Source: Sequoia sempervirens (taxonomy: Eukaryota > Streptophyta > Pinopsida > Cupressales > Cupressaceae). Taken from it: a stretch of 64,000 bases of DNA. The DNA lies in assembly GCA_007258455.2 (NCBI GenBank), contig VDFB02270651.1, forward strand, positions 493,652,320-493,716,319, given 5' to 3'. The translations under genes and the position numbers were made by a program. How positions within the stretch are numbered: the stretch's first letter is position 1; each line of letters starts with the position of its first letter. The notes under the pieces were generated by a model. It was not told the origin of the DNA, searched no databases, and worked only from the letters and a program-made list of their open reading frames with translations. Below, piece by piece: positions 24,911-36,336 of this stretch.

Positions 24911-26164
24911 CTAACATTCCCATTTATGAGCTATGTTACATAGTGAAATACACATAGTCATTTACATGTTACAGGAATCATTATCAAACCTTATGCATAG
25001 TTGGATCCTTACCTTTCTCATACTTAGTCATAGCTTTACCAAGTTTTCATATTAGACATGTAATACATTTCCCTTTTAATATTTTTAATTTCTCTATTTT
25101 AAAAACTAGTTCATTTCAATCAAGTTGTAGAACTAGTTCCCACTTCAAATGCACATGGAAAGTAATCAAAGAGGATTCGCCAAACAAGGCACTTACATGA
25201 TAACACTTAGGCCATCCTAATGGATTTTACCAAGTGTGGATCTAATTTTTGGGTTTATGGTACACCAAACCACCTCTTAGGTGCTCTAGGGAACAAAATT
25301 TTTCATATCCACTCTCTAGAAAATACCACACATGATTCTAGAACAATGTAACACACTTTTTGAAGAGATAAACACTTATACAAAAAACCTATCTCAACTA
25401 ATCAAGTTGTAATTTCTTCCAAAGCTCTATTAGGGTCCAACATACCTTTAAAAAGTGACAACTCCAACTTGAAATTATGCTCAATATATTATCCTAAGAG
25501 TGATTATGTCATCTTTAGACAAAACTGTTAGCATAATAACTAAGTTGGCATCTATAAGGTTTACAAGATGTCAAGTCATTAGGGACACATCATCAATTGA
25601 TTATGCACCAAAATCATTAGTGGATGTGAAACTAATCAAGGAAATGATTCAACTTATTAATGGATTTCGATCTCCAAGGTATGATTCTTTATAAACTATA
25701 TACATAATCATAGTAGTATCATTAATGAATCTAGTTCTATTATTATAGTATACATCAAAATGCATCATCATATGCACATTGCATGCTTGCTAATTATCTT
25801 TGATCATTGCTCCAAAGTCATTGAATTGGTCATCCTAGGGGTTTAACTGAGAAGAACATGAACTTTGTAAGTCTGAAAATTCACCAATGGTCTTTCTATA
25901 TGTAGATACCTAAGGGTATGTGTAGGATCATCATGGAAAAAATAGGCCCTTAAGTGGCAAAATATTCATAAAAGTTAGAGTTAGGCAACTTGACATAAAA
26001 ATTTGAATAAGTTATCTATATTATTTCAAAAATATGTAGGAATCTAGAATCTGTAGCAAATTGAATGTAGTTTCTAAACTACTAAGTTTATTTAAAAAAA
26101 AGAATCTATTTGTTGAAAATTTAAAATTTCAATGTAGTAGTACTTAAATTTCAGGGAAAAAATA
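24911..26164. other. AT-rich noncoding stretch before the assembly gap
   Basis: No gene is recognised. Bases 25776-25853 are similar to 33991-34069: both share ATTGCATG, AATTATC and CCTAGGGGTTT in the same order. They are two copies of one old dispersed repeat. Confidence 0.4.
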
Positions 26165-26264
26165 NNNNNNNNNNNNNNNNNNNNNNNNNNNNNNNNNNNN
26201 NNNNNNNNNNNNNNNNNNNNNNNNNNNNNNNNNNNNNNNNNNNNNNNNNNNNNNNNNNNNNNNN
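26165..26264. other. Assembly gap of 100 N
   Basis: Exactly 100 undetermined bases, the usual placeholder for a scaffold gap of unknown size. Sequence left and right of it need not be close neighbours in the real chromosome. Confidence 0.98.
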
Positions 26265-26280
26265 ATTTAATTTTGTAGGC

Positions 26281-26406
26281 ATGAAGATGTCCATGGGGAT
26301 GGATCTAAGCTACCAAATCATAGTCAATGTGCCTAATTAAGCTATGAAGATGTCCATGGGGATGGATCTAAGTTAGACCAAATCATGTAGTCAATGTGTC
26401 TATATT
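26281..26406. repeat. 63-bp tandem duplication beside the gap
   Basis: ATGAAGATGTCCATGGGGAT begins at 26281 and again at 26344, a period of 63 bp, with small differences afterwards. It starts only 16 bases after the N run, so the gap may have been caused by more copies that the assembler could not resolve. Confidence 0.7.
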
Positions 26407-29400
26407 CTTAAGCATGTGTCTAATTAAGCTATCAAATTCTAGCATCTTGACAAATCAATTTCTAGCATCATTCATAACATATTGCTATTATCTAATTACA
26501 TACTAAATATTAACTTAAATTTATTTAATTTCTACAATTAATTTAATGTTTGATTATTTCCAATCCCAATTAATATATCTAATTATTTATTTAATTAACC
26601 TAAATATTTATTTGAATTAAATATATTTTCCCCAATTTGAACTTAAAATCAACTTATTTTATACAATCAACCACTTAATATTTCTACAATCCATAATAAT
26701 AATCGTGAATACTTATGAATCTAATTATATGACAATTTTTAGTGTCAATTTTTTAGATTACATTGTATAATTCATCTTCAACATTTTTTCTTAGACTACA
26801 AGAATTGGGTAGGCCCCCTATAAACTGAGGCTTTGTAAACTTTTTTCACGTGATTAGTGATGCTGACACGACACAACACGCTATCCAATACCAAGGGGAT
26901 GGAAGAGAGACTAGACCTCATGATCTCTTGCCTCCAACATAATACTTTAACTAAATTCATCTTCAACATTATTTATGATAATAAATAATAAAAAAGTTGA
27001 CATTCATTATAGTTCAACCATAACCAAATTTAAAAATATAAACATATAAATTTTGCATAATACTTCCAAACATGTGAGGCTATGTGTAAGCATGATGCAA
27101 AAATAAATTATAAATAAACAATAATTTATGAAAAAAATCATGTTTCTAGACAACGTAGACATTAGGTATGCTGCTGGCACTAAAAGGGGCACATAAATGC
27201 CAAAGCTAATGTCATGAAACTTATCTTATATGTAGAAAGAAAAATAAGACTACCTAATCAACACTATAATATCTCTTGATGGTTACACTTAATCCATGAA
27301 CCTTCTGTAGCAGTTACTCTTTATCTACATGCTTATTACTATTAAATGAATAAAATATTATTAAATGAATAAAAAATATTTAACAAACCGGAGGAGACTC
27401 GAACGTAAGATGTCCCATGACTTCAGCGCAATGGTTAAATGGGACACGTTGAATGCGATATTTATAATAGAGGGGGTATTATCAATATGTTTGACTTGAA
27501 TATAATCACGTAATTACGACCTGTACCAACTATAGAAAAACTGATGGTTGTAGGTCAAAGCTAGAGAATATTATTGGTGATTTATGTAAACTCTCTAATT
27601 TCAGTCTTTGTCATCTAAAGGCACGCTATTTAGTTTTATTTAAGTTTTTAAAAGTTTTTTCAAATATTTTATTTTATTGTGGATGGATTTGAATTCTTTT
27701 ATAATATAACATTTATTAGTTTTACCATTTCAACAAGTTTTTGTCTAAAGAATGAGATGTTATATAATGGTAATTGAATAATGTAAGAGTGATGTTTTTT
27801 TAATGGAGAATGATGTTGTAGTATAAGAGAAGGGGTATATTTTATTATTATTTAGATTTAAGAAAATGTCTAATGCAATCAATATAAATATTTTAAATGA
27901 TTTTATAAGAAAGATTAGTACTAGAGTATTCATATAAAATTTGTTATATAAATTAAAAAAGTGCTTCTAGATTGGTATTTTTGATTTTTTTTTTTTTAAT
28001 AGATATGTTTGAGATATTTATATTAATGTATACTTAATTAAATAATATCATACTAATTTTTTATTATTATGTTCAAGAGAATAAGGTCAAAATTCTCAAA
28101 AGATGAGTCCAGGCTTCATAATTAGATTCTAAAACAACATTTTCTTGGTTGGAGAACACCCTACTTAGAATCTAATGGAAGATTGTTGCATCCATAAACA
28201 AGAGCTCATTCTAAACTCAAAGTCTTCAATTAAAAAACCTTGTGTACACAGTTCTCTAATGTTTTCTTAACCATCCTTGCAAATGATTACCTTATCAAAG
28301 TTCAATTTCATTTCATCTAGGATGTAGAGTGCATGTAGAGGTAGTGATCAAATCCTCATTGTAAGAGAAGTCTCTATTGGATTAACCACACTACAATGAA
28401 AGCCTTTTGGAGTCCATCATCTACTTCCACTTATAGGATACAAAGGAAAAAACTGAAACAATAATAGCTAGGAATACTAGGTTGAATAGGGAAAACCTAG
28501 CTTAAAATGATTCCTAAATAAATATAGAACAAGTGGACCATAAACACAAAGAAGAGTAGACTTATGATGAAACTGTACAATTCACTAGTGGCCACAATCC
28601 TTTCTACCCATTCATTATCAAGAACATGCCAATGATCAAAGACATAATGGATGTTTTCAAGTTGGTTGAAAGATAATTTTACAATACCCTCATTAGTGAA
28701 AAATTACATGACCTTATTTGCTTCCCTAAAACCATTCTCTAAGGATATTCTATTAAGTTGAAGAGTGATCAAATGGGATTCCTCAAGACATTATGAAGCT
28801 TCAATTCCATCATCAAATTATGATTTATATCCTTAACAATTAATTTCATTTTTCACCTTCAAACTCTAGATCATTGCATGATAGAGATTTTTCCACCTTA
28901 AGACCTTCTAAAATAGCTAATATCTTTAATTTATTCTTCATTTTGATCATATCCAAATCCTTTTGAGTGTTTGAAAAATCTTTAATTTCTATGGTGACTA
29001 CTTCTTTACTTTTTAATGCGTCTATCTAGTAGTTTGCACATGCACATAAAAGTAGGGAAAAATGTAATGGTGAAAATTGAATACAATTTCCTTTTTCCCT
29101 TATATTTCAATCCCACTTTGACTATAATATCCTTTATAGAATGACTAATATTTAAGTGGCATACTCTTGCATAAATTTATCTCACATGATATCACCACAT
29201 CATGATCCATTTGTTACTCATCGCTAGAGATTTCTCTCAATCCCTAGATCCCTCATTCATTAACCTAATTTAGATATAAAGGTACATAATTTTCTATATT
29301 TGTGGATCTAAACTATGAAATTTTATAATTCCAATTCAAAATAAATCCCACTAACTGACTCATACTAGCCATTATGGCCTAACCTAACACACATTTCTAT

Positions 29401-30333
29401 TTCTTTGTGGTTTATGATAAATTATAGTTAAAGACATTTACTCATTCATTTTGAAATCATCTTGGAATGTTGAAATCATTAAAGATAAGCTAAAAATAAT
29501 TGAGGGGCATTTTTTAAGGCACCATAATAGCATTATTAGAGGATTGTATCAACACACATCATCTTAGGTCCACTATATTCTTTCTTGATGTCCTAAATCC
29601 TTGAACACATTTTAAATTTATTTATTTAGTTCACCTAGAGATTTAAATGAGGATAAATTGAATCCATGATTCAATAAATTTTTTAACTTAGGTGTTTGTA
29701 GACACCACTAATCCTTACTAAAATTTAGATATAAAAATAACTATTAGAAAATCAAGGTGAGAAATTTCAATAGTAAATTTTATTTCAATTCACTCTCATG
29801 GGTATTACTTTAGGTTTTCTCTTCATATCATTTCCATACTCATTAAATTTAGTTCTACTGAATCTAAACCATAGAAAAATACAATCAATTTTTAGAGTCA
29901 AAGATAATAATATGAGAAAGTCAAATAAATGTACCATTGCAAAAAATAAATCCCTAACATATTCTATATTATTTTACCACTTATAAAATTTAAATAAATA
30001 TCATCTTTAAATTTATTTAATATTTCTACTTTTAATTAAAATTTTAGAGTTTCTAATCCCATTAGTTAATTATTAATGCTAATAATAATTCTACAATGAC
30101 ATCAAAGAGTCTCATGCCATTATAATGTACACAAGATCCCCTTAAATTAAATTTTATAACCATTTAAACATCAAATAATTAATATTTAATAATAAGCATA
30201 CAATTAATGATGTCATTTAATAATAAATATAATTTTGGTGACACCTTATTAATTCAAATTTTAGCTCCTACCATATCTCAAATTTTCCTTTCCATTGATC
30301 TTTCCAATTAATCTCCACCATTGATCAAATATA
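26407..30333. other. AT-rich noncoding stretch
   Basis: Nearly 4 kb without a supported gene; open frames are short and lack domains. On the minus strand near 27396-27404 the word GTTCGAGTC fits a tRNA B box and may be a SINE trace. Other AT-rich blocks show no LTR ends that I could pair. Confidence 0.35.
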
Positions 30334-31222
30334 TGTTGGTGTAAATAGATATTTTACTTATCTAGTTCACTTATAGGTCCTATTTACATGTTTAGTTAGG
30401 TCCTATGAATCTTTCTAGAAGTATTAGGTGTCATGCGATCTTATCTTATCTTACCATGCCATTTAATACTTGTTTTAGGTAGGTCATATAATATTTGGTG
30501 ATTTAGTTGTCTCATGACATAGGATTAAAACATTTGTCATAATCTTGTCTAATCTATGTCTCACCTTAGCTATATAACCAAGGATTTCTCATTTTTAAAT
30601 CATTTAATAAATTAATTCTAATTTAATTGCATTACAATCTAGTACATTGCATATTGATCATATTTGATCTAATATTATTTATTGAATCTATTATTACAAA
30701 TTTATGCTCTTTCCTTTCTCTATTGTAGAAGGTTATTTTTTGATTTATAACTGATCTTGGAGGCTTGAGTCCTTGAGTGAATCTATCAATATCAAGTGAA
30801 AAATATAAATAAAACCATTCATTCATATCCCCTAGAGCATAATTTCATATCATTAGATCTAGAGCACTAGAGCATTATCAAGCAACCTATCATTATCAAG
30901 CATTAGATTAAGAAAGGTCATTATCAAGTAAGAATATTATATTGAGAGCTAGCGTAGTATATCATCAAGAAAACTATTGTTATCAATCCACCATTATCAA
31001 GCATTATCAAGATCTCATATCTTTTATCTATTATCTTTGAGAAACTATCATTATTTTGGCTATCATACTATCATTGTGTTATCATGGTTATACTATTTTG
31101 AAGAGAAACCCACATATCAAAAACTCAAGCTATTATCATGGTTATACTATTAGATTTTGAGCTTTATTGAGTGTTTGTTGAGTGTGAATTTTGATACTTG
31201 CATTGCATTGTTCCTAGTTTAC
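30334..31222 (+). mobile_element. Possible solo LTR with ATTATCAAG cluster
   Basis: The stretch starts TGTTGGTGTAAATAG and has a TATA-like element (AGCTATATAACC, about 30568-30579), as expected for the U3/R part of a plus-strand LTR. The word ATTATCAAG or close variants occurs many times between 30870 and 31020. A right end near TAGTTTACA (31214-31222) is possible. No partner LTR or target duplication was found, so the call rests on style alone. Confidence 0.3.
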
Positions 31223-32601
31223 AGAATTCACATTTTTATCATCCATAATGACTACATTTAAATTATAATTATTTGTGTATTCTATTAATTTTAATATTAT
31301 AGAAACATAAAAAATCTTGAAATAAAATATTTTGTAAATAATTTATTAAAATACAAATAAAAAAACCTTTTAAATAAATGCTAAAATAAATAATGTAAAT
31401 AATAAATATTATAATTCTAAAGTGAAATAAAATAATTTGAAATTGATATTTCTCATATTTTTAGGTAAATATATTTAAAATACTTATACTAACATGTATA
31501 ATTAATTATGTAACATTTAATTAATTTTAAATTATTTTATAAATATTATAGATTTATCTAATATTTAAGTATTTGATTCAATTAATATGATTAAATTTAA
31601 ATAATACTTTTATACTAATCAATGTGTAATACAATATATCTTATCTTTGCCACTCATATTAAAATGAAGATGTAGGTTACAATGAATAAAGTGAAGTGTA
31701 GTTATAATAAATGTAAGATAAATTTGATAAAAAACCAAATTAAAAGTAAGGAAGTTATATAATTAGTACCTATTATATTTGTCAGAAAATATATATCTTA
31801 AAGTTTCAATTAGGTAATTATATAAATTTATCTAATTAAATATTGATTAATTTAGATTAAAAAATTGGAAATTAGATATGATAACTTGAATTAAATGTTA
31901 ATTTATTTTTCAAATTAAATGTGAGGGATAATAACATCTAGTTTCAGGGATAAAGATGGATGTTTCATGTAGTTTAAAAACTTTGACTATTTTAAAATTA
32001 AAATAGGATTATTTTTGTCTTTCTCTTACCTAAGATTTTGTATAAGATTTTTTTTTCCTTTTTTGGGGTCAAATATATATCCATAGATTTCTTCCATGTG
32101 TATGAATCTATCCTCTGCCATGTAAATCTAATCCTACAACTTGCATGATTTTGCTTCTTGATGTCATCAAATTTGTTAATATTTTATTTGTTAAATGAGT
32201 GACATTATTTAAGAATATATTTAGAGTTCTATCAAGTTGCTAGGAACATTTTCTTCTTCCTCAACCTTGGATAAATTTGGATTTATAGTTATGTAAAGGT
32301 TGGTACATAGCTCAAACAAATATAATCTGTCTTAAGTGTTAATGTTGAAGTGAATTATTTTCTTAATGCACCAAATGAAGTGTTCTAATAAATTATCTAA
32401 TTATATTATAAATGAAAATGATCTAGGATGATTGAGGATGAAAAATCAATATAAATAAATACCATTATATATAAAAACATACTTGAATAAATCATGTGAA
32501 CATATATTTAGATGTTGCATAAAGGTGAGTGAAATGGGTATGAGTTGGTAAATTTTATATTTTAATTTTAAAAAATTATTGATCAAATCCATGGAATCTC
32601 G
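31223..32601. other. AT-rich noncoding stretch
   Basis: Very AT-rich (ATTTAA, TAATTA runs). I see no gene, RNA or element ends. Confidence 0.35.
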
Positions 32602-32874
32602 ACCCGAATAGGTAGCATGGTTGGTTAAGTGCTTTGGGTTCATCCCATATAGGTCCCAAGGTTGACTCATGCTCCCAGATGAACTTGGTATGGCTCGTGT
32701 CGGGTGCAGTCCGTACCCCCAGAGGACTATTCTCGCCTCAAAATGCCTCCTCCTCCCCCAAAACCTGGAAAAAAAGTAAGACCAGGGCAAGGGTGGTTGA
32801 GTTCGTTGGGCTGAGTCGCAAGGCCTACGCTATCTAAACACAAGGTCTGGGGATATGTCTAAGTTATAAAAAAA
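32602..32874 (+). mobile_element. tRNA-derived SINE, Au-like
   Basis: The 5' part carries a tRNA-like promoter: an A box (TAGCATGGTTGG, 32613-32624) and, 47 bp on, a B-box-like GGTTGACTC (32660-32668). The body has the GTGTCGGGTGCAGTCCGTAC core (about 32697-32716) that I recall from the plant Au SINE family, and TGAGTCGCAAGGCCTAC near 32812-32828. It ends at an A-rich tail (about 32866-32874). It is much more GC-rich than its surroundings. SINEs encode no protein and depend on LINE reverse transcriptase. The Au assignment is from memory and should be compared with a repeat library. Confidence 0.65.
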
Positions 32875-34900
32875 AAGGGTCAATCTCATTCCTACAAGAT
32901 TGGTTAAGGAAGAGAGTGGTAAGATCCGTAAGGAATGAATTATTAGACATAAAATGTATAACTTGTATGTAGGGATTATGAGAATGCATGTAGAAATAGA
33001 TGAGACAAGCTAAATGTGTGTGAATTAGTATATATTGCACAATAATTGAATGATCAAGGAATGATCCCAATGTCATACAAAATTATGTCATTTGTTGATA
33101 TATAATTGTATGAACACATTCTCTAAAATTAGGCCACAACTAATGAGAATTGACATGGGTATGCAAATTCCACCATTATAATACTTTAATATAGCTCAAA
33201 TTAAGATAAAATTATACTCTATTTTATGAGCATTGATGCGACTCAATGTAGTGTCTCACATTAATTTAAAACTAAATGATATTTCAAATTTTTTAATTTT
33301 GACCATGCATGATGGAAATACATGTCTATTTAATGGCCATATATCAAATGTGTGCTGTGAATAGCTAGTCCCCAATGAGATGACCTCATTCTTTTCTTAT
33401 GAATCATGTTTAATAAAAACCTTAATTAGACATATAATGTATTTAACACCAATGATAATGAAGCTTAGATAAAAATGTAATGATAATGAAGTATATACAT
33501 TATATATTATTGTAATGGTAAAATTTTTATAGCTCAAACTTTATCCATTTGTGTAAGATTCACTTTAATATGGTGTGTTCTTGATGTATAAATGACATGA
33601 TTTTTACATAAAAAGTAAATTCATTGGGCCTTCATCAATCCTAACTTCCCATATCTGAAAAATTCATATTCAACCCACATCTTGTTACAAAATAATAGCT
33701 TGACATTAAAACTGGTTTAATTTTAAGATGTGAAATAAACAACAATTTTGAATTCAAAAGTTAAGATTGATCCCTTGTTGCCCCCTTCTAACTAGTCATA
33801 GACCACCAACTTAAGTGAGAAACATTTCAAATTGTATTTTAGGATGTTGTATAAAAGAAAAAACCCTGATTCATTATGATCATCTAGGAGGGATCTGCGG
33901 TCTATGGCTCAGTAAGGAATCATCTAGCAAAAGATTATATAATTGCATATTCAATGCCAGGCCAACATTTGCATACTCAGTGACAAATAACCATATTGCA
34001 TGTTTGCTTGCAATTATCAATTATAGTTCACACTATTTAATTAGTCAACCTAGGGGTTTGAATGAGAAAATATTTAGCAAGATCCTCAAAGGTATTTATT
34101 GACATTGTTAGTCCTTTCATTGCAATTTCCCTATATTAGAAGACATGGCAAACTATATCTCATATCACAAAACCTTGAAGATCAATTTCACAGTTGAAAT
34201 TATGATCTTACAAGATATATATCAATTTTGGAGTACATAGTGTAATTTCTAGAGTGAAGGTGACCCAAAACTTTTAATAGTCATTTTTTTGATGGAAAAG
34301 TAGTAATTTGGTATACCTTAATATTCTAAAACAATGCAAATCGTTCTACATCACCAATCACACTTCTATCTATATCAAATATAAAATCACATATATTTAT
34401 TTATTTAATATAATAAAAATAATTTTATATCATCTATCACACTTCTATCGACATCAAATCTAACACTAAATACACTTATTTTGCTTACATAATTACTTCA
34501 TTTAATTTCTAATAACAATATAAATTTAATATCCTATATCATATTTATTTATTATATAAATGTGAAGGTTGTTAGTTTTCCCTCACAATTATGAACATCA
34601 TATTTGACTATGACCCACATTCAACTTAGATATTGTATAGGTGAAGATGGCAACTATGACCAAAGTTGTGATGACCATGTTCGCCTAACCTAGACAGTTC
34701 CACAATGAGGTGAATACAATTGTATGAGAAAAATGGTATGTGGGTAAAGCCAAAGCCTCCAAATTTGACAAAGATAGTTTTAATTTATGTACCCATTGAT
34801 CTGTCCCTTTTTTTCCTCCTCCTATTTACGAAACTTAGGCTTTTACGAACAAATCAGCATAGGTTAGTTTTATATAAAATTATGAAAGACAAAGTAGCCT
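32875..34900. other. AT-rich noncoding stretch with a dispersed-repeat copy
   Basis: No gene is supported. Bases 33991-34069 match 25776-25853, as noted there. The open frame at 33815-34102 covers this repeat and has no recognised domain. Confidence 0.4.
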
Positions 34901-35700
34901 CCACTGGGCATTTAAGCATGGCCTCGACCCGCGGTTTCATGAAAAGGCAAGTGGGACCCGCGGTAGCTACGTTTTGACGAGTCTAGGGTTTGGAGGGTTG
35001 CGGCCGTCCGGTGGCCAAATATACGAGTGTGGGACCCATGCCTGCAGAATGCTTAACCGCCGTTAACCATCCTCACGGATACTTACCACCGAGAGGGGAA
35101 AAGAGCTTACGTGCATTCCACGCGTCACCATCACGAACGTTGTTAGGTTCCAATCATACGCCTGCTTTAACCTCGTTATCACTGTGCCTTTGACTTTGAC
35201 CTTTCCACCGACTTCCGCACCCTTCGGTTAAAATCCAGGATTTATTTTTCTTAATTATTAAAGAATATTTGTGGGGTTTTATTTATTTGTTTAGTTTGAA
35301 TTATCAGACAAACTATCCCAAGTTTAGCGGGGATTTAATACTTATTTTTTTAAGGGTAGAGGTTTAACTAAATTTGGCAGTTGTTTATGTGCGTGAGTGG
35401 TTGAATTGAACTGGTGGGGCAATTTGATTCTAATACTTACTAACTTTGTCTGTGCCTGCAGACGGAAATAGGCAAAAGGATTCATGTATTGTTCGAAGGC
35501 GTCACCTGACATTAATTGGGATCAAGGGAGAAGAAGTTTTGATCAGAAGTGGGAGAAGAAGTTGTTTCATGCATTCCAATTAGTTGTTGTTGTTGAGGAT
35601 AGTGGAGTGGTGGGAACACGGATTGATGGGACCCCTTGCTATCCCATCTTGGAAACAAGACAAATCAGATATATACAAAGACTAAAAACCTTTCCCTTCA
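34901..35700 (+). promoter_or_regulatory. Presumed promoter of the TGA bZIP gene
   Basis: GC and CpG content rise sharply at about 34910-35225, against an AT-rich background. A TGACG word (34975-34979), the core site bound by TGA factors, and two adjacent W boxes TTGACT and TTGACC (35190-35201) are present. A weak TATA-like AGATATATAC (35667-35676) is followed by a CT-rich stretch (about 35697-35745) typical of plant transcript starts. That would put the start near 35700, roughly 640 bp before the start codon. No transcript data are available, so the start site is inferred. The open frame 35484-35747 is probably not translated. Confidence 0.5.
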
Positions 35701-35931
35701 TTTATCCTTCTCCTCCTCCTCCTCTTCTTCCTTCTCCTGCTGCCTAATCAAGTAATCATAACCTTTCTTCTGCAGGCATACGCCTCTTCATGAGCTGACT
35801 CTGCCTTGATTTTGATTCTCTGATTGAATTGAATCAGACATGATTTATACTAGTGGAAAATGGGTTTTCTGTCTGCAGTTTAGAGGTTTTTAGGACTCCT
35901 TTTTGCACATGGGGTTCATTTGCTATTGCTA

Positions 35932-36317
35932 TTCTTGCAATTAGGTGATACCTGAATAAGTCTGGTTGTTAGTGGTGCTTGATGAATCTCAGTGGAAGTA
36001 GAGTACTAGTTCTTGCAATCAGGAGATAAGTCAATAAGTCAGGTTGTTGGTGATGTTTGATAATTCCCATGTAAGGAGAGTACCAGTTCTTGCAATCCCG
36101 AGATCAATCAATAAGCCAGGTTGTTGATGGTGTCTGATGAATCTCATAGAAGTAGAGTACTAGTTCATGAAATCAGGAGATCAATCAATAAGCCAGGTTG
36201 TTGATGGTGTCTGATGAATCTCATAGAAGTAGAGTAGTAGTTCTTGCAAGCAGGAGATCAATCAATAAACCAGGTTTTTGGAGGTGTTTGTTGAATCTTG
36301 TGGGAGTAGAGAATTAA
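35932..36317 (+). repeat. 77-bp minisatellite in the presumed 5' leader of the TGA gene
   Basis: Five units start at 35932, 36010, 36087, 36164 and 36241 and are 77-78 bp long; units 3 and 4 are nearly identical. Each begins TTCTTGCAA or similar and contains CAATAAGYCAGG. The array ends about 20 bp before the start codon at 36337. Units 3 and 4 each hold a tiny upstream ORF (MNLIEVEY-stop and MNLIEVE-stop), and unit 1 has a longer one. If the array stays in the mature transcript these could lower translation of the main ORF; if it is spliced out they have no such effect. Confidence 0.8.
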
Positions 36318-36336
36318 AGGATGTGAAGAAAATTGA

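Noticed and set aside
27396..27404. B-box word GTTCGAGTC as a SINE or tRNA gene
   Set aside because: No cloverleaf and no convincing A box in the same orientation; too short to support a feature.
32634..32837. 67-codon open frame
   Set aside because: It lies inside the SINE, which does not encode protein.
35484..35747. 87-codon open frame upstream of the TGA gene
   Set aside because: It ends in a CT-rich, leader-like stretch, shows no domain and does not join the gene in frame.
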